NCBI GenBank assembly: GCA_901457705.2
Contig: LR590083.2
Coordinates: 682,001-746,000 of the forward strand
Length of the DNA stretch: 64,000 nt
Reading direction: 5' to 3'
Source of the DNA: Beijerinckiaceae bacterium RH AL1
GTDB lineage: Bacteria > Pseudomonadota > Alphaproteobacteria > Rhizobiales > Beijerinckiaceae
Shown here: positions 1 to 9,113 of the stretch, one piece after another
Layout: each line of letters starts with the position of its first letter
How positions within the stretch are numbered: the first letter of the stretch is position 1
The notes under the pieces: model-generated
Seen by the model: only the letters and a program-made list of their open reading frames with translations
What the model was told of the DNA's origin: nothing
Databases searched by the model: none
Made by a program: the position numbers and the translations under genes

Positions 1-1
1 A

Positions 2-30
2 GCCCGCGCGCCGCGGCTGCCGGCGCGGGC
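2..30. terminator. GC-rich hairpin, possible terminator of a gene left of the window
   Basis: An 8-bp perfect stem (GCCCGCGC at 2-9 pairing with GCGCGGGC at 23-30) sits at the window edge. It lacks a clear T tract, so termination is only a guess. It could end a gene lying to the left, which cannot be seen. Confidence 0.35.
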
Positions 31-286
31 CGTTCCTATCGACTGGGGCTGGTCTTTCATAGTCAAAAGCATTTGGCGGCAGGATCAATCCAACCTGCAT
101 TATAGTATAACATCCAGTTCTATTCGGCGAAGCTGGCCTGTGCCACCGCGCGGGCCTGAGTCGCCGCGGATGCTGTCACCACGGCGTCGAAACGCATTTG
201 CCCTGGGGATCGCGCCTCCTGGCGCCTTGCGCGCGAAAGAAGTGCTTGCAACATGCATGGAATACAACGCGAGTGGAGTGATTCGC

Positions 287-622
287 ATGGCCAAGGCAAC
301 GGCACCGAAGGATACGGCTGCAGCACCGGCAAAGAAGAGCGCCGGGGCGGTCCTCACGACGACGGAGATCGGCGAGCACCTGGCGTCGACCTTCGACATC
401 CCGAAGTCGCACGCCAAGATCTACCTCACCGAGGCCGTCTCGCTGATGGCCAAGCACCTGAAGAAGGGCAGCAAGGTCCGCATCGCCGGCCTCGGCGTCT
501 TCCAGGTGAAGAAGCGCGCCGCCCGCAAGGGCCGCAACCCGAACACCGGCGAGGTCATCAAGATCAAGGCCTCGAAGCGCGTCGGCTTCGCCGTCGCCCG
601 CGACCTCAAGGCGAAGCTCTAA
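287..622 (+). CDS. HU-family DNA-binding protein
   Basis: A 111-residue histone-like protein that would bind and bend DNA in the nucleoid. After an Ala/Lys-rich N-terminal extension of about 20 residues comes the HU/IHF fold, with the conserved GLGVF turn and the DNA-contacting arm RNPNTGE near residues 83-89, ending in a basic tail. The start is ATG 287, preceded by a GGAG at about 275; longer upstream frames lack support. HU is normally about 90 residues, so the extension is the only oddity. It is monocistronic, with a terminator at 647-679. In many Rhizobiales HU follows lon, but that gene would lie outside the window. HU versus IHF subunit is not fully settled by eye. Confidence 0.88.
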   Translation: MAKATAPKDTAAAPAKKSAGAVLTTTEIGEHLASTFDIPKSHAKIYLTEAVSLMAKHLKKGSKVRIAGLGVFQVKKRAARKGRNPNTGEVIKIKASKRVGFAVARDLKAKL

Positions 623-646
623 GCCGCCTTCATCGCCTTACGGATC

Positions 647-679
647 GGCACGGCTCGCTGACGCGACGCCGTGCCTTTT
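647..679 (+). terminator. Rho-independent terminator after the HU gene
   Basis: An 8-bp perfect stem, GGCACGGC (647-654) with GCCGTGCC (668-675), has a 13-nt loop and is followed directly by TTTT and a further T-rich stretch. It lies 24 bp after the HU stop codon. Confidence 0.8.
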
Positions 680-827
680 CGTTTTGGGCGCGACCTCAAG
701 GCAGCGCGGATGCCGGTCGCAAAGGAAGGACCTCCGACGACGCGATGCTTGCGCGATCCTTCAGCAGTCGCGACCCGGTTGTGACGCCTTTTTAACCTCG
801 CGGCGTCATCCTGCCTACGACGGCCGC

Positions 828-2159
828 ATGACGATGGCTGCGTGGCTACCGGCAATGATGGGACACATCGGCCGACTTCTCGGCGCTCGCGGATGGGGTG
901 CGCCGACGTCGGCAGGCAAGACGGACGACTTCGACCTCGAGGCGACCAAGGCGACGGTCCTCGATCACTTCGTCGCGCCTGCCTTCATCATGCGCGACGG
1001 GTTCATCGTCTACGCCAACCAGGCGTGCCTGCGCGCCTTCGGCGCCACCAACGTCGAAGAGTTCCTCGGCCATCACATCAAGCACCGGCTGGCCGACATC
1101 CAGCCCGACGGGCGGACGGTGAAGGAGACGCTGCGCGACTTCTTCCGCGTCTACGAAGCCTCGGGGTTCGACCGCCGCGTCTGGGCGCATAAGCGGATGG
1201 ACGGCAGCCCGCTCGTCGTGCGCGCGACCGTCACGGCGATCCCGAGCCCCGGCCACGTCACCAACTGCTCGATCCTCGAGGACATCGACACGTTCACGAG
1301 CGAGCACGAGCTGCGCATGAAGGCGGTGCATGCGCTCGCGGAGGACGGCACGGTGAAGACGGTGGCCGACCGCGTCAGCGACACCGCGCTGAACCTCACC
1401 GCCGGCGCCCGCGAGCTGTCGGGCACGGCAGGACGCGCCTCGTCGATGCTGCGCGATGCGCTGGCCTCTGCGGACGCGTCGGCGACCAGCGCCACGGTCA
1501 TCTCGACGGCCGCGACGCAGCTCATCGACACGATCGACGGCGTCGCGCGGCGCATGAGCGACCGCCGCAGGCGCATGGCGGCGGCGGCGCAGGAGGCGGC
1601 CCGCATTCAGGAGACCGTCGCCACGATGGCGCAGGCGGCCGGCCGCATCGAGACCATCGTCGGCATGGTGAGCGCGATTGCCGACCAGACCAAGCTGCTC
1701 GCGCTCAACGCGACGATCGAGGCGGCGCGGGCCGGCGATGCCGGGCGCGGCTTCTCCGTCGTCGCCTCCGAGGTGAAGACGCTGGCCGGCGCCTCGGCCT
1801 CCGCCGGCGACGACATCCGCGCCCGCGTCGCCGACATCCGCGCGACCGTGGCGACGACGCTGGAGGCGCTGAACGAGATCACCGCCAGCGTGCTCGAGCT
1901 CAACAAGGACGCCGTGGCGCTCGACGACGAGGTCGCGAGCCAGCGCGACGCGACGCACGAGATCGCCCGCAACGTCCAGCAGTCGAGCGAGGCTGCAGAG
2001 ACGCTGATCTCGCTCGTGCGCGCGCTGGCCGAGGTCGTCGACACCAACGAGACCTTGTCGGGCCGCGTGCTGGAGCGCTCGACGGCGCTCAACGCCGAGG
2101 CCGCGCGCCTGCAGTCCGAGGTGCGCCACTTCGGGGGACTGGCGGAAGCCGCCGCCTGA
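828..2159 (+). CDS. Soluble PAS-domain methyl-accepting chemotaxis protein
   Basis: A 443-residue chemoreceptor without transmembrane segments or HAMP domain, hence probably cytoplasmic. Residues about 41-147 form a PAS sensor ([16 protein letters not shown] and the later IPSPG strand). The second half is the coiled-coil signalling domain; the hairpin that contacts CheA/CheW is at about 281-320, with [17 protein letters not shown] and [11 protein letters not shown] clearly readable. ATG 828 is used because upstream frame sequence is not PAS-like. No che genes are nearby, so it probably feeds an array encoded elsewhere. The ligand or cofactor (redox, haem, small molecule) cannot be told from the sequence. 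Confidence 0.9.
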   Translation: MTMAAWLPAMMGHIGRLLGARGWGAPTSAGKTDDFDLEATKATVLDHFVAPAFIMRDGFIVYANQACLRAFGATNVEEFLGHHIKHRLADIQPDGRTVKETLRDFFRVYEASGFDRRVWAHKRMDGSPLVVRATVTAIPSPGHVTNCSILEDIDTFTSEHELRMKAVHALAEDGTVKTVADRVSDTALNLTAGARELSGTAGRASSMLRDALASADASATSATVISTAATQLIDTIDGVARRMSDRRRRMAAAAQEAARIQETVATMAQAAGRIETIVGMVSAIADQTKLLALNATIEAARAGDAGRGFSVVASEVKTLAGASASAGDDIRARVADIRATVATTLEALNEITASVLELNKDAVALDDEVASQRDATHEIARNVQQSSEAAETLISLVRALAEVVDTNETLSGRVLERSTALNAEAARLQSEVRHFGGLAEAAA

Positions 2160-2168
2160 GGCGCCGCG

Positions 2169-3134
2169 TCAGTGGATCGCGAGGTCCTTGACGAAGCGAT
2201 CCGTGAAGGCGGCGTGCCAATCGGTGTTCGCAGGCAGAAGATCGGCGCCGATCATGAACTCGGCGGTCCTCTTCCAGTGCGCCTCGGTCATGATGCCGAT
2301 GCCCTTCGTTGCCGCGTCGCCGCCGTCGACGAGCCCGCGCTTGCGCATCGCGTCGTCCGCGAAAGCGAGCTCGGCGTCGCTCATCTTCGGGTTGTCGGCC
2401 TGGATCAGCTTGTTGGCCGGTGCGGGGTCGCGCAGGTAGTCGCGCCAGCCCTCGAGGGAGGCCTTGACGAAGCGCGCGACGATGTCGGGATGCGCCTTCA
2501 CGAAAGCATCCGTCGTGACGATCGTCGTCGAGTAGGGCGCGTAGCCGTAATCTGAAAGCAGGAAGAACTTGGTCTTCACGCCGTGCTGCGCGGCGACGAA
2601 GGGCTCGAACGTGATGTAGCCCTGCTGCGACAGGGCGGGGTCGGCGAAGAACGGCTGCATGCTGAAGGCGTACGGTCGGATCTGGTCGTCGGTGAAGCCG
2701 TATTTCTGGCGCAGCCACGGCCAGAACGTCAGGCGCGAGGCGGCGCCGATCGCAATCGGCTTGCCCTTCAGCGACTCGATGCTTGCGATGTCGTCGTGCG
2801 TGAGAATGCCGGCGACGTCGCTCTGGAACGAGGTCGCGACGGTGACGACGGGCAGGCCGTGCGACCGCGCGGTGAGCGTCTGGAAGTCGTAGCCGATGAT
2901 GAAGTCCGCCTCGCCCGCGACGAGCAGCTGGATCGTGTTGAGCTGCGGGCCGCCCATGCGGATCGTCACGTCGAGGCCGGCCTTGTCGTAGAGCCCGTTC
3001 GCCTTGGCCTCGTAGAAGCCGCCCTGCTCGGGCTCGGCGAACCAAGAGGTGAGGAAGCGCACCTTGTCGGCCGCTTGCGCCGATGCCGCCGACACGGCGA
3101 GGGCGACGAGGAGCGCGAGCACGAGCCTGACCAT
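2169..3134 (-). CDS. ABC transporter substrate-binding protein, NMT1/SsuA-like
   Basis: A 321-residue periplasmic binding protein. Residues 1-21 are a Sec signal peptide ending in AQA. The body has the NMT1/THI5-like fold: FLTSWFAEPEQGGFYEAKANGLYDK is the typical first strand and helix (broken here only by description), followed by a GGPQLNTIQLLVAGEADFIIG segment. Relatives bind nitrate, sulfonates, taurine or pyrimidine precursors of thiamine; the ligand here is unknown. No permease or ATPase gene adjoins it, so it is an orphan in this window. A GGAGGA ribosome site sits 5 bp before ATG 3134. It converges with the chemoreceptor gene, with 9 bp between them. Confidence 0.85.
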   Translation of the reverse strand: MVRLVLALLVALAVSAASAQAADKVRFLTSWFAEPEQGGFYEAKANGLYDKAGLDVTIRMGGPQLNTIQLLVAGEADFIIGYDFQTLTARSHGLPVVTVATSFQSDVAGILTHDDIASIESLKGKPIAIGAASRLTFWPWLRQKYGFTDDQIRPYAFSMQPFFADPALSQQGYITFEPFVAAQHGVKTKFFLLSDYGYAPYSTTIVTTDAFVKAHPDIVARFVKASLEGWRDYLRDPAPANKLIQADNPKMSDAELAFADDAMRKRGLVDGGDAATKGIGIMTEAHWKRTAEFMIGADLLPANTDWHAAFTDRFVKDLAIH

Positions 3135-3273
3135 CCAGTCCTCCGGAAAAAGCCCCCAACCGTAGCCATAACGAGGCGCGGCGTCATCTCACCGATCTCG
3201 GCGGGCGCGGGGCGCCGTGCTATGTCTTCGCCCGCGCGAACGCGCACGCCGACCTCGATCAGGGAGACCGATC

Positions 3274-4047
3274 ATGGCCCCGAAACAGGGCGACTTCGTC
3301 TGGCACGAGCTGCTCACGAGCGACGTCCCCGCCGCCGCCGATTACTATGCCAAGGTGCTCGGCTGGAGCGTCAGGGACGCAGGGCTTTCGGGCCAGGACT
3401 ATCGGATCTTCTCGGTCGGCGAGACGCCCGTCGCCGGCCTGATGGCGGTGCCCGAGCAGGCCAAGGCCGCCGGCCTCAAGCCGCGCTGGGGCAGCTACGT
3501 CGCCGTCGATGATGTCGACGCCACGGTCGAGGCGCTGAAGGCGGCGGGCGGCACCCTTCATTACGGCCCGGAGGACATTCCGCGCACCGGCCGCTTCGCG
3601 TCCGTCGCCGACGCGCAGGGCGTCGGCTTCTATCTCTTCCGCGGCGACGGCGAGCCGCCGCCGGAGGTCCCGCCAGGCACGCCGGGCACGGTCGGCTGGA
3701 ACGAGCTGCATGCCGTCGACGGCGAGGCGGCGTTCGCGTTCTACGCGGGCCTGTTCGGCTGGACCAAGGACGAGGCGATCCCGATGGGACCGGCAGGCGT
3801 CTACCAGCTCTTCGCCAACGGCGGCCCGGCGATCGGCGGCATCATGACCAAGATGGACGCGTTCATGCCGATGGCGACCTGGATCGGCTATGTCAACGTC
3901 GACGCCATCGACGCCGCGGCCGCCCGCGCCACCGAGGCCGGCGGCACGATCGTGCACGGCCCATCCGAGGTGCCAGGTGGCCAGTGGATCGCGCATGGCC
4001 GCGATCCGCAGGGCGCGCTGTTCGCGATGATAGGGCCGGGGCGGTAG
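3274..4047 (+). CDS. Tandem VOC (glyoxalase/bleomycin-resistance fold) protein
   Basis: A 257-residue cytosolic protein made of two vicinal-oxygen-chelate domains, about residues 8-125 and 135-255. Both repeat the WHELLTSD/WNELHAVD start, a GW(S/T) strand and a late GxxVxVDD/YVNVDAID strand. This two-domain layout matches proteins often annotated as VOC family or CFP30B-like; the substrate is unknown. The start ATG 3274 has GGGAG 8 bp upstream. It is monocistronic and converges on the phosphoribulokinase gene. Confidence 0.85.
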   Translation: MAPKQGDFVWHELLTSDVPAAADYYAKVLGWSVRDAGLSGQDYRIFSVGETPVAGLMAVPEQAKAAGLKPRWGSYVAVDDVDATVEALKAAGGTLHYGPEDIPRTGRFASVADAQGVGFYLFRGDGEPPPEVPPGTPGTVGWNELHAVDGEAAFAFYAGLFGWTKDEAIPMGPAGVYQLFANGGPAIGGIMTKMDAFMPMATWIGYVNVDAIDAAAARATEAGGTIVHGPSEVPGGQWIAHGRDPQGALFAMIGPGR

Positions 4048-4084
4048 CCGCAGCGCCACATGCTTCCGAAGGGAGTAGCCGCGG

Positions 4085-4966
4085 CTACAGCGACCGCTTC
4101 TTGCGGTCCATCAGCTGCAGGATCATCGGCGTGAAGATGAGCTGCATGGCGAGCGGCATCTTCGAGCCGGGGCAGACGATCGTGTTGGCGCGCGACATGA
4201 ACGAGTCCGACAGCATCGAGAGCAGGTAGGGCATGTCGATGCCCTTCGGGTCGCGGAAGCGGATGATCAGCATGCTCTCGTCGGCCGTCGGCACGTCGCG
4301 GGCGGTGAACGGGTTCGAGGTGTCGACGGTCGGCACGCGCTGGAAGTTGACGTGCGTCTCCGAGAATTGCGGGCAGATGTACTTCACGTAGTCCGGCATG
4401 CGGCGCAGGATCGTGTCGACGACGGCCTCGTGCGTGTAGCCGCGGTAGCGCTTGTCGCGGTGCAGCTTCTGGATCCACTCGAGGTTGATGATCGGCACGA
4501 CGCCAATCAGCAGGTCGGTGTAGCGCGCGATGTCAATGCCGAGCGTCTTGTCGACGACGCCGCCGTGCAGGCCCTCGTAGAAGAGGAGATCCGTGCCGGG
4601 CTCGACGTCTTCCCACGGCGTGAAGGTGCCGGGCTGCTGCCTATAGGGCTCGGCCTCCTCGTCGTCGTGCAGGTACTTGCGCAGCCGCCCCTCGCCGGTC
4701 TCGCCGTAGGTCCGGAACAGCGTTTCCAGCTCCTTGAACAAGTTGGCGTCGGGACCGAAGTGGCTGACCTGGCTGTTGCCGCGCTCGTTCGCCTCCTTGA
4801 CAAGCTCGCGCATCTCGAGCCGGTCGTAGCGGTGGAACGCGTCGCCCTCGATGATCTGCGCCTTGATCTTCTCGCGACGGAAGATGTGCTGGAACGTCGC
4901 CGTGACCGTGGTCGTCCCGGCGCCCGACGAGCCGGTGATCGAGATGATCGGGTGCCGCTTCGACAT
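4085..4966 (-). CDS. cbbP: Phosphoribulokinase
   Basis: A 293-residue kinase making ribulose 1,5-bisphosphate from ribulose 5-phosphate with ATP, the Calvin-cycle step before RuBisCO. The P-loop GSSGAGTTT is at residues 12-20, and the family-typical EGDAFHRYDR and FYEGLHGG segments follow. Length and sequence fit the bacterial (octameric, allosteric) class. It begins 3 bp after the fructose bisphosphatase stop codon, so the two are co-transcribed. No rbcL/cbbL, cbbT, cbbA or cbbR is in the window. In some serine-cycle methylotrophs phosphoribulokinase instead makes a signal metabolite, so carbon fixation cannot be assumed. The alternative symbol is prkB. Confidence 0.93.
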   Translation of the reverse strand: MSKRHPIISITGSSGAGTTTVTATFQHIFRREKIKAQIIEGDAFHRYDRLEMRELVKEANERGNSQVSHFGPDANLFKELETLFRTYGETGEGRLRKYLHDDEEAEPYRQQPGTFTPWEDVEPGTDLLFYEGLHGGVVDKTLGIDIARYTDLLIGVVPIINLEWIQKLHRDKRYRGYTHEAVVDTILRRMPDYVKYICPQFSETHVNFQRVPTVDTSNPFTARDVPTADESMLIIRFRDPKGIDMPYLLSMLSDSFMSRANTIVCPGSKMPLAMQLIFTPMILQLMDRKKRSL

Positions 4967-4969
4967 CTG

Positions 4970-6052
4970 CTACTCGGATCGGAACAGGGAGCGGGCCTGG
5001 AACAGCGGCGTCGAGAAGGCGGGCTCGCGCTCGTAGTTCTCGTCGGCATGGTAGGCGACGAGACGCTCGACCTCCTCGCGCGAGCCGAGGATGACCGGCA
5101 CGCGCTGGTGGATCTCGGAGGGCTTGACGTCGAGGAGGCGGGTGCGGCCGGTCGAGGCGGCGCCGCCGGCCTGCTCGACGATCATCGCCATCGGGTTCGC
5201 CTCGTAGAGCAGGCGCGCGCGGCCATCGAGGCCCGGGTCCTTGCTGTCGCGCGGATGCATGAACAGGCCGCCGCGGATGAGGATGCGGTGCACCTCGGCG
5301 ACCATTGAGGCGATCCAGCGCATCGAGAAGTCCGAGCCGCGCGGGCCGGCCTCGCCCTCGATGCACTCCTCGACGTAGCGGCGCACCGGCTTCTCCCAGT
5401 AGCGCTCGTTCGAGATGTTGACCGCGAACTCGCGCGTCTTTTCGGGGATCGCCATCGCCGGGTGCGAGAGGGTGAAGGCGCCGATCGAATGGTCGAGCGT
5501 GAATCCGTGCACGCCGGCGCCGAGCGTCAGCACCATCATCGCGACCGGCCCGTAGATCGCGTAGCCCGCCGCCACCTGCGCCGTGCCGGGCTGGAGAAAG
5601 TCCTTCGGCTCCGGCCGCTCCACGCCCTCGGGGCAGCGCAGCACCGAGAAGATCGTGCCGACCGGCGCGTTGACGTCCATGTTCGGCGCGCCGTCGAGCG
5701 GCGAGAACAACAGGAGGTAGCGCCCGCGCGGGTAGCTCTCGGGGATCTGGTAGGGCTCGGCAAAGTCCTCCGACACGATGCCGGCGAGCTGGCCGCCCCA
5801 TTCGCAGGTCGAGACCATGATCTTGTTGGCCGAGCGGTCGATGCGGCGCTGCACGCGGCCGAGCTCGTCCCGGTCCGGGATCGCGTCGTTGTGGCCCGCC
5901 GCGTCGAGCGTGCCGCGCGACACGGCGACGGCGATCAGCTTGCAGGCGGTCTGGATGTCGTTGAGGAGCGACGTGAGGTTCGGGTCGGGGTCAGCGGTGC
6001 GGCGCTGATCCTCGATGATGAACTTCGACAACGTCGTACGATGGTACAACAT
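4970..6052 (-). CDS. cbbF: Class 1 fructose-1,6-bisphosphatase
   Basis: A 360-residue enzyme hydrolysing fructose 1,6-bisphosphate in gluconeogenesis and the Calvin cycle. The metal/phosphate site SPLDGAPNMD is at about residues 118-127, and GYAIYGP and the C-terminal GGxASTG segment are present. The start ATG 6052 follows a GGGAGGG tract; the longer frame to 6145 adds a low-complexity leader and is rejected. It is the first gene of a two-gene operon with phosphoribulokinase. The pairing favours the cbbF name, but it could equally be the only fbp of the cell. Confidence 0.92.
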   Translation of the reverse strand: MLYHRTTLSKFIIEDQRRTADPDPNLTSLLNDIQTACKLIAVAVSRGTLDAAGHNDAIPDRDELGRVQRRIDRSANKIMVSTCEWGGQLAGIVSEDFAEPYQIPESYPRGRYLLLFSPLDGAPNMDVNAPVGTIFSVLRCPEGVERPEPKDFLQPGTAQVAAGYAIYGPVAMMVLTLGAGVHGFTLDHSIGAFTLSHPAMAIPEKTREFAVNISNERYWEKPVRRYVEECIEGEAGPRGSDFSMRWIASMVAEVHRILIRGGLFMHPRDSKDPGLDGRARLLYEANPMAMIVEQAGGAASTGRTRLLDVKPSEIHQRVPVILGSREEVERLVAYHADENYEREPAFSTPLFQARSLFRSE

Positions 6053-6331
6053 CGCGCGGCCACTCCCTCCCGGACCGTTCCGGTATCCCCCGGCGCCCTT
6101 CGGAGCGCCTTTCGCGGCATTAGGGCAGAGCCGGCCGGATTTCACAAGCGATGCCCAAGCTTGCTTAACCGGGCTCAGCTTGCCTTGCGGGCAACTTGAT
6201 CTCGCGTCGGCAGAAGCTGCTCAGCGTCCGCTGTCATGCGGCCGGCTCTGCTTGCCGCCCCAACGCAAAACCGCCATGGTGCCGGGAAACAAGGGGTGGA
6301 CCCCCGCAAGTCCCCGAGGAACGTGTCGCCC

Positions 6332-8140
6332 ATGCCGGTGAAGCCAAGATCGACGACGCCGCCCGCCGGGCTCGCCGTTCCAGCGGTGCTCGCGGCGACA
6401 CTCGCCGTGGCGCTGTCCGGCGGCCCGGCCGCGGCCGCGCGCGAGAGCCTGCACCTGTCGAGCCCCTTCGAGGTCTCCGACAGCCCAGCCGGCAACTACC
6501 TCGCGGCGATCGTCGCCGGCGCCGACCACGATACGACGGCCGCCGCCACCTTCTCGCGCGAGGCGCTGCGGTTCGACCCGCGCAACCCACAGCTCATCGA
6601 GCGCGCCTTCGTCTCGGCGCTGGCCAACGGCAACATGCTCGATGCCTTCACGCTGGCCGATCGCCTCCTGACCAAGCAGCCGACCGACGGCCTCGCCCAT
6701 CTCGTGCTCGGCGTGAAGGCGCTGAAAGCGCACCAGTGGGCTGCCGCCCGCGCGCAACTCGCCAAGGACGGTCCGACCCCGAGCCGCGACGTCCTCGCCA
6801 ACCTGCTCATCGCCTGGACCTGGGCGGGCGCCGGCGACGAGAAGAAGGCGCTCGAGTACTGCGACCGCCTGAAGGACGACAGCTTCGTCGCCTTCCGCGA
6901 TTTCCACGCCGGGATGATCGCCGACCTCCTCGGCGACCAGGCGACGGCGCGCACCCGCCTCGCGGCGGCCTATAATGCCGACAAGAGCACGCTGCGGCTC
7001 GTCGACGCCTACGGCCGCTTCCTCTCGCGCCACGGCGACAAGGACGGCGCGCAGAAGGTCTACGAGGACTTCAACCAGGTCCTGCCGAGCCATCCCTTGA
7101 TCGTCGCCGCGCAGAACGACCTGAAGGCCGGCAAGACGCTGGAGCCGCTGATCCGGGGGGCCGACCAGGGCGCGGCCGAGGTGCTCTACGACCTCGGCGC
7201 CGCCGGCGGCCGCCAGGGCGACGAGATCGCGGCCATCATCTACATGCGCCTGTCGCTCTACCTCGCGCCGAAGAGCAGCCTGACCTTGATCACGCTCGCC
7301 GACACCTACGATCGGCTGAAGCAGGACGAGGAGGCGATCTCGCTCTACGAGAACGTGCCGGAGCAGAGCCCGCTCCGCACCACCGCCGACATCCAGATCG
7401 CCCAGCTCCTCGCCAACCTCGGCAAGGCCGACCAGAGTCGCGACTTCCTGCGCAAGGTCGTCGCCGAGCATCCGAAGGACGAGGACGCCCTGATGGCGCT
7501 CGGCAACGCCGACCGCGACGCCAAGAAGTTCGACGAGGCGATCGACGTCTACACGCGGGCGCTCGACGCTTCGACCAAGCCCGAGAAGGTGGAGTGGCCG
7601 CTCTACTACTTCCGCGGCATCTCGTATGAGCGCGACAAGCAGTGGCCGAAGGCGGTTGCCGACTTCAAGAAGGCGCTGGCGCTCTATCCCGACCAGCCGC
7701 TCGTTCTGAACTATCTGGGCTACAGCTGGGTCGACCGCGGCGAGAACCTCGACGAGGCCTTCAAGATGCTGCACCAGGCCGTCGAGGCGCGGCCGTCGGA
7801 CGGCTACATCGTCGATTCGCTGGGCTGGGCCTACTACAAGCTCGGCAAGTACGACGAGGCGGTGAAGGAGCTCGAGCGGGCGATCGACCTGAAGCCAGGC
7901 GACCCGACGATCAACGACCACCTCGGCGACGCCTACTGGCGGATCGGCCGCAAGCTCGAGGCCCACTTCCAGTGGAACCACGCGCGCGACCTCGGCCCCG
8001 AGCCCGACGACAAGCAGAAGATCCTCGAGAAGATCGCGCACGGCCTGCCCGACGTCCCGAAGCCCGTCTCGGCGGATGCGACGAAGGGCGAGTCGAACGA
8101 CAAGCCGGCCGCCGACGGCAGCAAGAAGGACGGCGGCTGA
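6332..8140 (+). CDS. Exported TPR-repeat protein
   Basis: A 602-residue protein with a signal peptide (basic MPVKPRS start, hydrophobic core [18 protein letters not shown] cleavage region near residue 32), so probably periplasmic or outer-membrane associated. The rest is tetratricopeptide-like helical repeats; canonical TPR units are clearest in the last third, e.g. [19 protein letters not shown] near residues 502-520. The C-terminus is a charged low-complexity tail. It lies 7 bp upstream of ispE and is probably co-transcribed with it, an arrangement I recall from other Rhizobiales. A scaffold role is usual for TPR proteins, but no partner is visible. Confidence 0.85.
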   Translation: MPVKPRSTTPPAGLAVPAVLAATLAVALSGGPAAAARESLHLSSPFEVSDSPAGNYLAAIVAGADHDTTAAATFSREALRFDPRNPQLIERAFVSALANGNMLDAFTLADRLLTKQPTDGLAHLVLGVKALKAHQWAAARAQLAKDGPTPSRDVLANLLIAWTWAGAGDEKKALEYCDRLKDDSFVAFRDFHAGMIADLLGDQATARTRLAAAYNADKSTLRLVDAYGRFLSRHGDKDGAQKVYEDFNQVLPSHPLIVAAQNDLKAGKTLEPLIRGADQGAAEVLYDLGAAGGRQGDEIAAIIYMRLSLYLAPKSSLTLITLADTYDRLKQDEEAISLYENVPEQSPLRTTADIQIAQLLANLGKADQSRDFLRKVVAEHPKDEDALMALGNADRDAKKFDEAIDVYTRALDASTKPEKVEWPLYYFRGISYERDKQWPKAVADFKKALALYPDQPLVLNYLGYSWVDRGENLDEAFKMLHQAVEARPSDGYIVDSLGWAYYKLGKYDEAVKELERAIDLKPGDPTINDHLGDAYWRIGRKLEAHFQWNHARDLGPEPDDKQKILEKIAHGLPDVPKPVSADATKGESNDKPAADGSKKDGG

Positions 8141-8147
8141 GCCTATC

Positions 8148-9044
8148 GTGACGGCCGCGACTCCTGCTGGTGATGGGCGCCTCGTCGAGCGCGCCCCTGC
8201 CAAGATCAACCTGACCCTGCATGTCGTCGCGCGGCGCGAGGACGGCTACCACGCGCTGGAAAGCCTGGTGGTCTTCACCCGCAGCGGCGACACGCTGACG
8301 CTCGTGCCGGGCGAGGCGCTGACGCTCACGATCGAAGGCCCGACGGCGGCGGCGTCCGGCGACATCGAGAAGAACCTCGTCATCCGCGCCGCGCGGGCGC
8401 TGGCGCGGCGCGTCGACGGGCTGGAGCTCGGCGCCTTCCACCTTGTGAAGCGGCTGCCGGTCGCGGCGGGGATCGGCGGCGGCTCGTCGGACGCGGCGGC
8501 GGCGCTGCGGCTGCTGGCGCGGCACAACGGGCTCGCCCTGGACGACGCCCGCATCATGGCCGCGGCGGCCGAGACCGGCGCCGACATTCCCGTCTGCCTC
8601 GCCGCCAGCGCGCGCATGATGCGCGGCATCGGCGACGAGCTCGGGCCCGTCCTGAAGCTGCCGCCGCTGCCGGCGCTGATCGTCAATCCCGGCGTGCCGC
8701 TCGAGACGCGCGCCGTCTTCACGCGGATGGACCTGCCGCCCGGCTGGCGCACGACGGCGAGCGCGCATCCCGCCTTCGCCGACGGCACGGCGGCGGATGC
8801 CGTCTTCACCGCGCTGCGGCGCGGCCGCAACGACCTCGAGGACCCCGCCTGCGTGCTGGCGCCGGTCGTCTCCGACGTCCTGGCGGTGCTCGGCGCGGCG
8901 CCCGGCTGCAAGCTCGCACGCATGTCGGGCTCCGGCGCGACGTGCTTCGGGCTCTTCGCCGACTGCCGCGCCGCCGCCCGCGCCAAGAAGGCGATCCAGC
9001 GCGTGCATCCCGGCTGGTGGGTGAAGACGACCATGCTGGGCTAG
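8148..9044 (+). CDS. ispE: 4-diphosphocytidyl-2-C-methyl-D-erythritol kinase
   Basis: A 298-residue GHMP kinase that phosphorylates CDP-methylerythritol in the non-mevalonate isoprenoid pathway. The substrate motif APAKINLTL lies at about residues 15-23, the ATP loop [16 protein letters not shown] at about 105-120, and the GHMP motif 3 [12 protein letters not shown] near the C-terminus. A GTG start at 8148 is chosen because it gives the usual family length and avoids overlap with the TPR gene; an AAGGA lies upstream inside that gene. Confidence 0.93.
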   Translation: MTAATPAGDGRLVERAPAKINLTLHVVARREDGYHALESLVVFTRSGDTLTLVPGEALTLTIEGPTAAASGDIEKNLVIRAARALARRVDGLELGAFHLVKRLPVAAGIGGGSSDAAAALRLLARHNGLALDDARIMAAAAETGADIPVCLAASARMMRGIGDELGPVLKLPPLPALIVNPGVPLETRAVFTRMDLPPGWRTTASAHPAFADGTAADAVFTALRRGRNDLEDPACVLAPVVSDVLAVLGAAPGCKLARMSGSGATCFGLFADCRAAARAKKAIQRVHPGWWVKTTMLG

Positions 9045-9083
9045 GCGCGCGGGTTGCTAGGCCGCTGCTGATCGACAGGGGAC

Positions 9084-9113
9084 GTCATTGCGAGCAAAGC
9101 GAAGCAACCCAGG
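9084..9113 (+). repeat. Dispersed GTCATTGCGAGC-type repeat
   Basis: The stretch reads GTCATTGCGAGCAAAGCGAAG followed by CAACCC, in parts resembling the dispersed intergenic repeat GTCATTGCGAGC-GAAGCGAAGCAATCC known from several alphaproteobacteria. Only one copy is in the window, so the repeat call rests on recalled knowledge. It contains the TTG start codon of the next gene. Confidence 0.55.

Noticed and set aside
846-2129. Long antisense open frame opposite the chemoreceptor gene
   Set aside because: Arg-rich, no domain, a typical high-GC shadow frame of the real gene.
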